This document shows, in pieces, positions 1-7,883 of a stretch of 64,000 nucleotides of DNA. This stretch comes from Bacillus_AB infantis_C. Its GTDB lineage: Bacteria > Bacillota > Bacilli > Bacillales > Cytobacillaceae. A program made the translations under genes and the position numbers. Under the pieces are notes generated by a model, which was given only the letters and a program-made list of their open reading frames with translations, was not told where the DNA came from and searched no databases. How positions within the stretch are numbered: position 1 is the stretch's first letter; the number at the start of each line of letters is the position of its first letter. The stretch is taken from positions 558,001-622,000 of the forward strand of contig NZ_JBNILH010000002.1 of the NCBI RefSeq assembly GCF_050107595.1, in the 5' to 3' direction.

Positions 1-1179
1 GCCGTCAACAAAATGGATAAGCCTGCTGCCAATCCTGACCGCGTGATGCAGGAACTGACAGAGCACGGACTTGTGCCTGAAGCGTGGGGCGGAGAAACGA
101 TCTTTGTTCCGCTTTCAGCCCTGACAGGAGATGGAATCGACTCCCTGCTTGAGATGATCCTTCTTGTCAGCGAGGTTGAAGAATACAAAGCTAACCCTGA
201 CCGCAATGCAGTCGGAACGGTCATTGAAGCACAGCTTGACAAAGGCAGGGGTTCAGTTGCTACCCTTCTTGTCCAGAATGGAACACTTAAGGTCGGCGAT
301 CCAATCGTAGTCGGCACGACGTTTGGACGTGTGCGTGCAATGGTCAATGATCTTGGCCGCCGCGTCAAAGAAGCAGGTCCATCCACACCGGTTGAAATCA
401 CTGGTCTGAATGATGTGCCGCTTGCAGGCGACCGCTTTGTCGTATTCAAGGATGAAAAAACAGCCCGCCAGGTCGGCGAAGTGCGTTCACAGCAGGCGAT
501 CCAGGCCCAGAGAAGCGAAAAGACGCGCGTCAGCCTTGATAACTTGTTTGAACATATGAAACAAGGGGAAATGAAAGATCTAAACATCATTATCAAAGCG
601 GATGTTCAAGGGTCCGCCGAGGCGCTTGCAGCTGCCTTGAATAAGATAGATGTTGAAGGTGTCAATGTAAGGATCATTCATACAGCAGTCGGTGCGATCA
701 ATGAATCAGACATCACCCTTGCCGCTGCTTCAAATGCCATTGTCATCGGCTTTAACGTAAGGCCTGATAATAATGCGAAGCGTGCAGCAGATACTGAGGA
801 AGTGGATGTTCGCCTCCACAGAATCATCTACAAAGTGATCGACGAGATCGAATCAGCCATGAAAGGCATGCTTGATCCGGAATTCGAAGAGAAAGTCATC
901 GGCCAGGCTGAGATCCGCCAAACCTTCAAGGTATCAAAGGTTGGAACGATTGCCGGCTCCTATGTTACAGATGGAAAAATCACACGTGACAGCGGCATCC
1001 GCCTCATCCGAGACGGAGTGGTCATTTTTGAAGGCGAAATCGATGCCCTCAAACGCTTTAAGGATGACGCGAAAGAAGTCAGCCAGGGTTACGAGTGCGG
1101 AATTACCATCAAAAACTTCAATGATGTAAAAGAAGGCGACGTTGTCGAAGCATATATCATGGAAGAAGTGGAACGTTAA
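1..1179 (+). CDS. infB: Translation initiation factor IF-2, C-terminal part (5' end outside window)
   Basis: IF-2 is the GTPase that brings initiator fMet-tRNA to the 30S subunit and promotes 50S joining. The window opens inside the G domain: frame 1 reads straight from base 1 and the first residues, AVNKMDKP, contain the G4 guanine-specificity motif NKMD. The rest covers the end of the G domain, the beta-barrel domain II, domain III and the C-terminal fMet-tRNA-binding domain. The ATG at 13 lies inside the G4 motif and is not a start. The stop overlaps the ylxP start as TAATG, so the two are translationally coupled in the infB-ylxP-rbfA operon typical of Bacillus. Identity is firm; the N-terminal half cannot be seen. 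Confidence 0.97.
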   Translation, partial: AVNKMDKPAANPDRVMQELTEHGLVPEAWGGETIFVPLSALTGDGIDSLLEMILLVSEVEEYKANPDRNAVGTVIEAQLDKGRGSVATLLVQNGTLKVGDPIVVGTTFGRVRAMVNDLGRRVKEAGPSTPVEITGLNDVPLAGDRFVVFKDEKTARQVGEVRSQQAIQAQRSEKTRVSLDNLFEHMKQGEMKDLNIIIKADVQGSAEALAAALNKIDVEGVNVRIIHTAVGAINESDITLAAASNAIVIGFNVRPDNNAKRAADTEEVDVRLHRIIYKVIDEIESAMKGMLDPEFEEKVIGQAEIRQTFKVSKVGTIAGSYVTDGKITRDSGIRLIRDGVVIFEGEIDALKRFKDDAKEVSQGYECGITIKNFNDVKEGDVVEAYIMEEVER

Positions 1180-1460
1180 TGGTAGTTGGCCTTGCAGCCT
1201 GCGAATGCATGATTTATGATGCACATTCTTTAAAAGAAAAAAGGGCTGTTCTGCAGAGGATCATCATGCGGCTCAGGCAGAGGCATAATCTGTCTGTTGC
1301 TGAAGTTGATTTCCAGGATACGTGGCAGAGGACTAAAATTGCCGTTGCGGCAGTTGCTTCTGCCCGTGTCTCCGCTGAAGCGGAGCTGCAGAACGCTCTC
1401 AAGCTAATCGATTCGTTTCCGGAAATAGAACGGACAATCACAGATATAGAGTGGCTTTAA
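1179..1460 (+). CDS. ylxP: DUF503 family protein YlxP
   Basis: A 93-residue member of the DUF503/YlxP family, almost always found between infB and rbfA in Firmicutes. B. subtilis YlxP is of unclear role, with ribosome-related functions suggested by context. The conserved family features visible here are the N-terminal strand followed by SLKEKR and the later VDFQDTWQRTKIAVAAVA stretch. The ATG shares a base with the infB stop. Its own ribosome binding site would lie inside the infB end (GGAAGAAGTGG), consistent with coupling. The length fits the family and nothing is truncated. Function is not determined by the sequence. Confidence 0.9.
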   Translation: MVVGLAACECMIYDAHSLKEKRAVLQRIIMRLRQRHNLSVAEVDFQDTWQRTKIAVAAVASARVSAEAELQNALKLIDSFPEIERTITDIEWL

Positions 1461-1474
1461 CAAGAGGTGATCAT

Positions 1475-1846
1475 ATGAGCCATAGAGCAAACAGAGTTGG
1501 AGAACAAATGAAGAAAGAGCTTGGTGAGATCATTGGCCGAAAGATCAAGGATCCCCGCATTGGCTTTGTGACTGTAACTGATGTTGCTGTTACCGGAGAC
1601 CTGCAGCAGGCAACCGTGTATATCTCGGTTCTTGGAGATGAAGAGAAAAGGGAAAATACGCTTAAAGGACTTGCCAAAGCAAAAGGGTTCATCCGTTCAG
1701 AAATTGGACAGCGCATCCGCCTTCGCAAAACACCTGAAATCATCTTTGAGTTTGATGAATCAATCGATTATGGAAATCGCATTGATACGCTTCTTCATAA
1801 AATCCAGGAAGAAGGCCAATCTAAAGAAGAACAGGATAAAGAATAA
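1475..1846 (+). CDS. rbfA: 30S ribosome-binding factor A
   Basis: RbfA is a small KH-fold protein that binds 16S rRNA near helix 1 and assists late 30S subunit maturation and cold adaptation. The 123-residue product starts MSHRANRVGEQMKKELGEII and carries the family segment KDPRIGFVTVTDV. I chose ATG 1475 because an AGAGGTGAT ribosome binding site (1464-1471) sits just upstream and the protein then matches the family start. An in-frame extension back to 1451 would overlap ylxP and lacks its own site. The C-terminus is a charged tail. It closes the infB-ylxP-rbfA unit and is followed by a strong terminator. Confidence 0.96.
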   Translation: MSHRANRVGEQMKKELGEIIGRKIKDPRIGFVTVTDVAVTGDLQQATVYISVLGDEEKRENTLKGLAKAKGFIRSEIGQRIRLRKTPEIIFEFDESIDYGNRIDTLLHKIQEEGQSKEEQDKE

Positions 1847-1854
1847 GCTTCCGG

Positions 1855-1884
1855 AAAGGATAGACTCTGGTCTATCCTTTTTTT
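1855..1884 (+). terminator. Rho-independent terminator after rbfA
   Basis: A 10-bp perfect stem (AAAGGATAGA / TCTATCCTTT) with a six-base loop runs directly into a T tract. It ends the infB-rbfA transcript before truB. Confidence 0.85.
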
Positions 1885-1948
1885 GGCTGCCCTGCAATAA
1901 AGAAGGCCGGGCAGCCAGCGTACATATAGTAAATGGAGGGGGATGGAA

Positions 1949-2866
1949 ATGGAAGGAATCATACCGTTATTTAAACCTAAAGGGATGACATCACATGATT
2001 GTGTGTTCAAGCTTCGCAAAATCCTGAGGATGAAAAGGATCGGCCACACCGGCACACTTGATCCGGACGTGACCGGAGTCCTTCCCATCTGCATTGGCAG
2101 GGCCACAAAAGTCGCGGAATATATCACCGAGGCCGGAAAGGCTTATGAGGGCGAAGTCACACTCGGCTTTTCCACTTCAACAGAAGACGCATCTGGTGAA
2201 AAGATTGAAGAAAAACCTGTTGCCGGTTCAGTTGCAAGAGCACAAATCATTGATGTCCTAGAGAGTCTAAAGGGTGAAATCACCCAGACGCCGCCTATGT
2301 ACTCGGCTGTAAAGGTGAATGGCAAAAGGCTTTATGAATATGCCAGAAAAGGAATCGAGGTTGAGAGGCCGGCACGGAAGGTCAGCATCTACTCAATCGA
2401 GCTGCTGAGCGGGGATCAGGAATTCGAAGGGCCCTATCCGTATTTCCGTTTCCGGGTTGAATCCAGCAAAGGGACCTATATCCGTACACTTGCTGTGATG
2501 ATCGGGGAAGCCCTTGGTTATCCTGCCCATATGTCTGATCTTGAAAGAATCCGCTCTGCCTCTTTTGAGAAAGAGGAGTGCCTGACATTCGAAGAGATTG
2601 AAGCTCTTCAGGAAAGCGGGGAGCTTGCTGCAAAAATCAGGCCGCTCGAAGAGGGAATTTCTCATTTGCCGAAATACACGATTAGTGATACAGTTGCAGA
2701 GAAAGTAAAAAATGGAGCACTTCTGCATATACCGGATTTCCTGGAGAAAGAAACTGGCCCGATTGTCGTCCAGACAGAGGGCGGGACTGCCCTGGCCATC
2801 TATCTTCACCATCCGTCAAAGCCCGGCCTAATGAAGCCGTCCAAGGTGCTTAGAAATGAAGCATAG
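1949..2866 (+). CDS. truB: tRNA pseudouridine-55 synthase
   Basis: TruB converts U55 in the T-loop of elongator tRNAs to pseudouridine. The catalytic aspartate is D38 in IGHTGTLDPDVTG. The early KPKGMTSHDCV motif and the RVESSKGTYIRTLA segment are also typical, followed by a C-terminal PUA-like end. Two start codons are in frame: ATG 1943 abuts the GGAGGGGG site with no spacing, while ATG 1949 has normal spacing and gives the usual start MEGIIPLFKPKG (305 aa). I prefer 1949. It is separated from rbfA by a terminator and lies 32 bp before ribF, so truB and ribF probably share a transcript. Confidence 0.96.
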   Translation: MEGIIPLFKPKGMTSHDCVFKLRKILRMKRIGHTGTLDPDVTGVLPICIGRATKVAEYITEAGKAYEGEVTLGFSTSTEDASGEKIEEKPVAGSVARAQIIDVLESLKGEITQTPPMYSAVKVNGKRLYEYARKGIEVERPARKVSIYSIELLSGDQEFEGPYPYFRFRVESSKGTYIRTLAVMIGEALGYPAHMSDLERIRSASFEKEECLTFEEIEALQESGELAAKIRPLEEGISHLPKYTISDTVAEKVKNGALLHIPDFLEKETGPIVVQTEGGTALAIYLHHPSKPGLMKPSKVLRNEA

Positions 2867-2898
2867 TATCCAGCAATAGAAAAAGGTGAGTATCATCA

Positions 2899-3855
2899 AT
2901 GGAAGTCATTGCTATTAAACATCCCCATCAATTTGCCAGAACGGATTTTCCCGGGCTGTCCATGGCCCTGGGTTATTTTGACGGGGTTCATCTCGGACAT
3001 CAGAAAGTCATTCTTGAAGCGAAAAAAGCGGCAGAGCAAAAAGGGCTGAAGAGCGCAGTCATGACCTTTGATCCGCACCCTTCTGTCGTACTGGGGAAAA
3101 CCGAACAGCAAATAGAGTATATAACGCCTCTTGAAGATAAAATCAAAGAGATAGCAAAGCTTGGCGCAGATTATTTATTTGTCGTCGAATTCAGCAGCAG
3201 CTTTGCCAGCCTGCTGCCGCAGGAGTTTACAGACCAATACCTGATCGGCCTCAATGCCCGGCATGTAGTGGCTGGTTTCGACTACAGCTATGGCAGGATG
3301 GGCAAAGGCACAATGGAGACCCTTCCGTTTCATTCAAGGGAAGAATTTACATACACGGTGGTCGACAAGCTTACAGACGGCACAGAGAAAATCAGCTCAA
3401 CCATCATCCGCCAAAAGATCAGGGAAGGCCAGACAGAGGAACTTCCGGGGCTGCTGGGCAGATACTATACAACGCGCGGCACTGTCATCCATGGGGATAA
3501 GCGGGGCAGGACGATCGGCTTTCCAACCGCCAATATCTACATCGGAACCAGCTATATCTATCCGCCGACAGGAGTCTATGCCGTAAGGATGTGCGTTGAC
3601 GGGAGCTGGATAGAAGGCGTCTGCAATGTCGGCTATAAACCGACATTCAATAAGCCTGCTGCTGAACGGCCTTCAATAGAGGTTCACCTTTTTGATTTCA
3701 GCAGGGAAATTTACGGCTCTGAAGTTGAGATTGAATGGCACCGCTACTTGCGTTCAGAGAGGAAGTTCTCCGGCGTGGATGAACTGGTTGCCCAAATTTC
3801 GAAGGATAAAGACGCAGCTGTCGGCTACTTTGAAAATAATGAAGGTTTAACTTGA
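2899..3855 (+). CDS. ribF: Bifunctional riboflavin kinase / FAD synthetase
   Basis: RibF (called ribC in B. subtilis) makes FMN from riboflavin and then FAD from FMN. The N-terminal adenylyltransferase domain (about residues 1-185) shows the nucleotide-binding GYFDGVHLGH at 25-34. The C-terminal kinase domain, from about residue 190, has GDKRGRTIGFPTANI. The 318-residue length is normal. The start is ATG 2899 with AAAAAGGTGAG upstream. It follows truB closely, the standard Bacillus order truB-ribF-rpsO. Its last codons overlap a candidate rpsO promoter. Confidence 0.96.
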   Translation: MEVIAIKHPHQFARTDFPGLSMALGYFDGVHLGHQKVILEAKKAAEQKGLKSAVMTFDPHPSVVLGKTEQQIEYITPLEDKIKEIAKLGADYLFVVEFSSSFASLLPQEFTDQYLIGLNARHVVAGFDYSYGRMGKGTMETLPFHSREEFTYTVVDKLTDGTEKISSTIIRQKIREGQTEELPGLLGRYYTTRGTVIHGDKRGRTIGFPTANIYIGTSYIYPPTGVYAVRMCVDGSWIEGVCNVGYKPTFNKPAAERPSIEVHLFDFSREIYGSEVEIEWHRYLRSERKFSGVDELVAQISKDKDAAVGYFENNEGLT

Positions 3856-3880
3856 TTTTTGTCCTGAAAAGCTGTATTCT
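3852..3880 (+). promoter_or_regulatory. Candidate SigA promoter for rpsO
   Basis: TTGATT (3852-3857), a 17-bp spacer and TATTCT (3875-3880) match the SigA consensus at 4 of 6 bases in each box. The -35 box overlaps the ribF stop. A start near 3887 would give a leader of about 85 nt containing the predicted pseudoknot. Confidence 0.4.
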
Positions 3881-3913
3881 TATAAACGTACCAAAAATAA
3901 GAACCTTTGCTTG

Positions 3914-3945
3914 GCAAGTCGAGTCACCGACGCTTGCTCAGTGAC
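3914..3945 (+). promoter_or_regulatory. rpsO leader pseudoknot, probable S15 autoregulatory site
   Basis: GCAAG (3914-3918) pairs with CTTGC (3933-3937) and TCG (3919-3921) with CGA (3928-3930). This leaves a loop whose GTCAC (3923-3927) is complementary to GTGAC (3941-3945), just before the rpsO ribosome binding site. That is an H-type pseudoknot arrangement. Several bacteria are known to control rpsO by S15 binding its own mRNA leader, so the S15 role is inferred from position and structure. Confidence 0.5.
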
Positions 3946-3973
3946 AGGGGATAAACATTAGGAGGTGAACAGG

Positions 3974-4243
3974 ATGGCAATCACTCAAGAACGTAAAAAT
4001 GAACTGATCAATGAGTATAAGACTCATGAGAACGATACTGGATCTCCAGAAGTTCAAATCGCTGTCCTTACAGAATCAATCAACAACTTAAACGATCACT
4101 TACGCACTCACAAGAAAGACCACCATTCACGCCGCGGTCTTCTTAAGATGGTAGGTAGACGCCGTAACCTATTGACTTACCTGCGTAACAAGGATGTTAC
4201 TCGTTACCGTGAGTTAATCACTAAGCTTGGTTTACGCCGATAG
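3974..4243 (+). CDS. rpsO: 30S ribosomal protein S15
   Basis: S15 is a primary 16S rRNA-binding protein of the small-subunit platform that also contacts the 50S subunit. The 89-residue product begins MAITQERKNELINEYKTHEN and has the conserved rRNA-binding segment LRTHKKDHHSRRGLLKMVGRRRNLL. The start is ATG 3974, behind a perfect AGGAGGTGA site at 3960-3967. The in-frame GTG at 3965 overlaps that site and is not a start. The gene has its own candidate promoter and a strong terminator, so it can be expressed alone. The leader folds into a likely autoregulatory pseudoknot. Confidence 0.98.
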   Translation: MAITQERKNELINEYKTHENDTGSPEVQIAVLTESINNLNDHLRTHKKDHHSRRGLLKMVGRRRNLLTYLRNKDVTRYRELITKLGLRR

Positions 4244-4249
4244 TATTGA

Positions 4250-4274
4250 AAGCGGGATTTTTTCCCGCTTTTTT
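4250..4274 (+). terminator. Rho-independent terminator after rpsO
   Basis: An 8-bp stem (AAGCGGGA / TCCCGCTT) with a short T loop is followed by a T run. It lies just after the rpsO stop. Confidence 0.85.
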
Positions 4275-4294
4275 ATCGTCTTTAAGTGATATTT

Positions 4295-4330
4295 ACAGAA
4301 AGCCGGCTTATAAAAAAGCAGGCTTTCTGT
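4295..4330 (+). repeat. Inverted repeat between rpsO and pnp
   Basis: ACAGAAAGCC (4295-4304) and GGCTTTCTGT (4321-4330) are perfect reverse complements around a 16-base A-rich loop. No T run follows. It may be a processing or stabilising hairpin on an rpsO-pnp transcript; that role is inference. Confidence 0.5.
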
Positions 4331-4483
4331 ATACATAGATTGATTTTTTACATAGAAATTGTGCATACTAAATACAACTATGTCTTTTTTTGATTTATAA
4401 AAGAATTTTACGATGGTTTAGGCTAATACAATAATTCGCTAAACCTCTAAAAAGTTTACACGCAGAGAGGGGTTTATAAAGCA

Positions 4484-6604
4484 ATGGGACAAGATAAGAA
4501 GATTTATTCCTTGGACTGGGCCGGACGTACGCTTACAGTGGAAATCGGGCAGCTTGCAAAGCAGGCCAATGGAGCAGCGCTGATCCGTTATGGAGATACA
4601 GCAGTCCTCAGTACAGCAACAGCATCAAAAGAGCCGAAAAACCTTGACTTTTTCCCGCTGACAGTCAATTACGAAGAGCGTCTGTATGCCGTAGGGAAAA
4701 TACCTGGAGGCTTCATTAAACGTGAAGGCCGCCCAAGTGAAAAGGCCATTCTTGCCAGCCGCCTGATCGACAGGCCGATCCGCCCGCTGTTTGCTGACGG
4801 TTTCCGCAATGAAGTCCAGGTTGTAAGTATGGTAATGAGCGTTGACCAGGACTGCTCATCCGAGATGGCCGCTATGTTTGGCTCATCTTTGGCACTGAGC
4901 GTTTCCGATATTCCTTTTGGAGGCCCGATTGCAGGGGTGACAGTGGGAAGAATCAATGGTGAATTTGTCATCAACCCGACAGTGGACCAGCAGAACGAGA
5001 GCGATATGCATCTTGTTGTAGCCGGGACAAAGGATGCCATCAACATGGTTGAGGCAGGTGCAGATGAAGTGCCTGAAGAAACGATGCTTGAAGCCATCAT
5101 GTTCGGCCATAACGAAATCAAGCGTCTTATTTCCTTCCAGGAACAGATTGTTTCTGAAGTCGGAAAAGAAAAAACAGAAATTAAATTATATGAAATCGAT
5201 GCAGACATCGAATCCCGTGTTCGTGAAACTGCTGAAAAAGATATGGTTACAGCCATCCAGGTGCAGGAAAAGCATGCCCGTGAAGCTGCCATTAAAACAG
5301 TGAAAGATGCTGTGCTGGCACAATACGAAGAGCAGGAAGCAGACGAAGATACCATCAAACAGGTGAAAAAGGTGCTGGACAAGCTTGTCAAAGCTGAAGT
5401 CCGCAGACTGATCACTGAAGAAAAGGTTCGCCCGGACGGCCGCGGCCTTGATGTAATCCGTCCTCTGTCTTCTGAAATCGGCCTGCTGCCGCGTACACAC
5501 GGTTCTGGACTGTTTACAAGGGGCCAGACTCAGGCTCTGAGCATCTGTACGCTTGGCGCACTCGGCGATGTCCAGATCCTTGACGGCCTTGGCATTGAAG
5601 AAGAGAAACGCTTTATGCACCACTATAATTTCCCTAACTTCAGCGTAGGTGAAACAGGGCCGATGAGAGGTCCAGGACGCCGTGAAATCGGGCATGGAGC
5701 TCTTGGTGAACGCGCTCTTGAACCAGTTATCCCGAATGAAAAGGATTTCCCTTACACGGTCCGCCTTGTATCAGAGGTTCTTGAATCAAACGGCTCCACT
5801 TCCCAGGCAAGCATCTGTGCGAGCACACTTGCGATGATGGATGCGGGTGTTCCGATTAAAGCTCCAGTTGCAGGTATTGCGATGGGTCTTATTAAGTCAG
5901 GAGAGCATTACTCAATCCTTACTGACATCCAGGGTATGGAAGACCATCTTGGGGACATGGACTTTAAGGTAGCAGGTACATCCAAAGGTGTAACAGCTCT
6001 GCAAATGGATATCAAGATTGAGGGGCTTTCCCGCGAAATCCTTGAAGAAGCACTCCAGCAGGCCAAGAAAGGCCGGATGCAGATCCTTGATTCTATGCTT
6101 TCAACAATTGCTGAGCCGAAGAAGGAGCTTTCCAGGTACGCGCCTAAGATTCTTACGATGACGATCAATCCGGACAAGATCCGTGATGTTATCGGACCAA
6201 GCGGGAAGCAGATCAATAAGATCATCGAAGAAACCGGCGTTAAAATCGATATCGAGCAGGATGGAACAGTCTTCATTTCTTCTGTAGACCAGGAAATGAA
6301 CGACAAAGCCAAGAAAATCATCGAAGACATCGTCCGTGAAGTGGAAGTCGGCCAGATGTACCTTGGCAAGGTCAAAAGAATTGAAAAGTTCGGCGCATTC
6401 GTTGAGATCTTCAACGGAAAAGATGGACTTGTGCATATTTCTGAGCTTGCCGAAGAGCGTGTAGGCAAAGTGGAAGATGTCCTGTCTCTAGGCGATGAAC
6501 TGCTTGTAAAAGTAACAGAAATCGACAAGCAGGGCAGAGTCAACCTTTCCCGCAAAGCGGTCCTAAAGGAACAGCGTGAAAAGCAGGAGAAGGCACAGGA
6601 TTAA
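4484..6604 (+). CDS. pnp: Polyribonucleotide nucleotidyltransferase (PNPase)
   Basis: PNPase is a phosphate-dependent 3'-to-5' exoribonuclease and the main mRNA-decay exonuclease of Bacillus. The 706-residue protein shows two RNase PH domains (about 10-220 and 310-540), an all-alpha linker between them, a KH domain with IGPSGKQINKIIEETG near 569, and an S1 domain with YLGKVKRIEKFGAFVEIF near 625. The length is normal. The start is ATG 4484 after GAGAGGGG (4465-4472). A possible promoter, TTTACA-N16-TAAATA, lies at 4347-4374. It sits downstream of rpsO as in most bacteria and is followed by its own terminator. Confidence 0.98.
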   Translation: MGQDKKIYSLDWAGRTLTVEIGQLAKQANGAALIRYGDTAVLSTATASKEPKNLDFFPLTVNYEERLYAVGKIPGGFIKREGRPSEKAILASRLIDRPIRPLFADGFRNEVQVVSMVMSVDQDCSSEMAAMFGSSLALSVSDIPFGGPIAGVTVGRINGEFVINPTVDQQNESDMHLVVAGTKDAINMVEAGADEVPEETMLEAIMFGHNEIKRLISFQEQIVSEVGKEKTEIKLYEIDADIESRVRETAEKDMVTAIQVQEKHAREAAIKTVKDAVLAQYEEQEADEDTIKQVKKVLDKLVKAEVRRLITEEKVRPDGRGLDVIRPLSSEIGLLPRTHGSGLFTRGQTQALSICTLGALGDVQILDGLGIEEEKRFMHHYNFPNFSVGETGPMRGPGRREIGHGALGERALEPVIPNEKDFPYTVRLVSEVLESNGSTSQASICASTLAMMDAGVPIKAPVAGIAMGLIKSGEHYSILTDIQGMEDHLGDMDFKVAGTSKGVTALQMDIKIEGLSREILEEALQQAKKGRMQILDSMLSTIAEPKKELSRYAPKILTMTINPDKIRDVIGPSGKQINKIIEETGVKIDIEQDGTVFISSVDQEMNDKAKKIIEDIVREVEVGQMYLGKVKRIEKFGAFVEIFNGKDGLVHISELAEERVGKVEDVLSLGDELLVKVTEIDKQGRVNLSRKAVLKEQREKQEKAQD

Positions 6605-6705
6605 TATCCAGCCGATTTAGCATAAGATGAAGGCTTAGCCGGTATGCCGAGGAACGCAGACGAAAATGCAGCTTCCTGCTGGCTATGGCGGCAGCCGTAT
6701 TTTGA

Positions 6706-6729
6706 AGCCAGGGAGATCCCTGGCTTTTT
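6706..6729 (+). terminator. Rho-independent terminator after pnp
   Basis: The stem AAGCCAGGG / CCCTGGCTT with an AGAT tetraloop runs into TTTTTC about 100 bp after the pnp stop. Confidence 0.85.
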
Positions 6730-6835
6730 CTATACATAAAGAATCACCTGAATCGTGCAGGCAGCAGGATATTTCCAGCCGCTGTTCTACCCTGTCCACC
6801 CTTCACATAAAAATTAGTGAAGGAGGGCTGAACAA

Positions 6836-7837
6836 ATGAAAAGACTAGCTGGTATGCTGATCATCGGTGCCATTTCGCTGATACTGGTCAATAACCCTTT
6901 TACAGATCATTATGTATCGCAATTAAAGATGGATAATCCCGCTGTCACTGCAGTGTCAGATCCTTTGATTCAAAGAATCGAGGAGGAATCCCCAAAATAC
7001 TACATAGCTCCACAGGATGCGAAGATCGACCCGGTCTGGAAGGCAATACCCGGTTACAATGGGGTAAAGGTTGACACATTGGCATCATATAAAAGAATGA
7101 AGAGCGATAGGAAATTCGATCCTGATAAATTGGTGCTAAAGCAGATCGAGCCGGAAAAAAAGCTGGGTGATCTGCCTCCTGCCCCTGTTTATAAAGGGAA
7201 TCCCGACAAGCCTATGGTCTCATTCATCATAAATGTTGCCTGGGGGAATGAGTATTTGTCCGGCATGCTTGCCACCTTGAAGAAACACAAGGTGACAGCA
7301 ACTTTTTTCCTTGAAGGAAGATGGGTCCAGCAAAATCCTGATCTTGCCAAAATGATTACAGAAGCAGGCCATGAGGCCGGGAATCATTCCTTCACACACC
7401 CGGATATGAAAACCATATCCTCGGCCCGCATCAGGGAAGAAATTGAAAAGACCAACCAGGTCATTAAAGCAACAACCGGGCAGGAAGTTACCTGGTTTGC
7501 TCCGCCGAGCGGAAGCTACCGTGATGAAACGGTCCAAATTGCCGCTGAAAAGAAACTGAAGACAGTCATGTGGAGCCTTGATACGGTGGACTGGCGCAAG
7601 CCTTCCCCTGAAGAGCTGCTGAATAGGGTGGTCCCCAAAATACATAATGGCGCCATCATTTTGATGCATCCAACAGATTCCACAGCGAAATCCCTCGACA
7701 GGCTGATTATACAAATTAAAGAGAAAGACCTTGAAATTGCCTCAGTTTCAAGATTATTGAGCGAAGAGCGGATTATGGACAAAACATTGAAAGAAAAACA
7801 GGATTTTGGAAAAAATAACAATAATGAGATATACTAA
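6836..7837 (+). CDS. ylxY: Polysaccharide deacetylase-like protein YlxY
   Basis: A 333-residue protein with an N-terminal membrane anchor or signal segment (MKRLAGMLIIGAISLILV) and a NodB-type carbohydrate deacetylase domain from about residue 122 to 315. The histidine motif HSFTHPD is present near 182, and the arginine-type motif (APPSGSYRD) and IILMHPT can be seen. The first catalytic motif, normally TFDDG, reads NVAWGNE instead, so the metal- and base-providing aspartates are missing. B. subtilis YlxY, to my recollection, is similarly degenerate. It may be a non-catalytic glycan-binding protein. It starts at ATG 6836 after GGAGGG and lies between pnp and mlpA as in B. subtilis. Confidence 0.9.
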   Translation: MKRLAGMLIIGAISLILVNNPFTDHYVSQLKMDNPAVTAVSDPLIQRIEEESPKYYIAPQDAKIDPVWKAIPGYNGVKVDTLASYKRMKSDRKFDPDKLVLKQIEPEKKLGDLPPAPVYKGNPDKPMVSFIINVAWGNEYLSGMLATLKKHKVTATFFLEGRWVQQNPDLAKMITEAGHEAGNHSFTHPDMKTISSARIREEIEKTNQVIKATTGQEVTWFAPPSGSYRDETVQIAAEKKLKTVMWSLDTVDWRKPSPEELLNRVVPKIHNGAIILMHPTDSTAKSLDRLIIQIKEKDLEIASVSRLLSEERIMDKTLKEKQDFGKNNNNEIY

Positions 7838-7883
7838 CTAAACCGCGATAAATGCACCAGGATAGAGAACAGGAGGAGTTGCT

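Noticed and set aside
4669..5415. 248-codon minus-strand ORF inside pnp
   Set aside because: Ser/Thr-rich translation typical of the complement of a coding strand.
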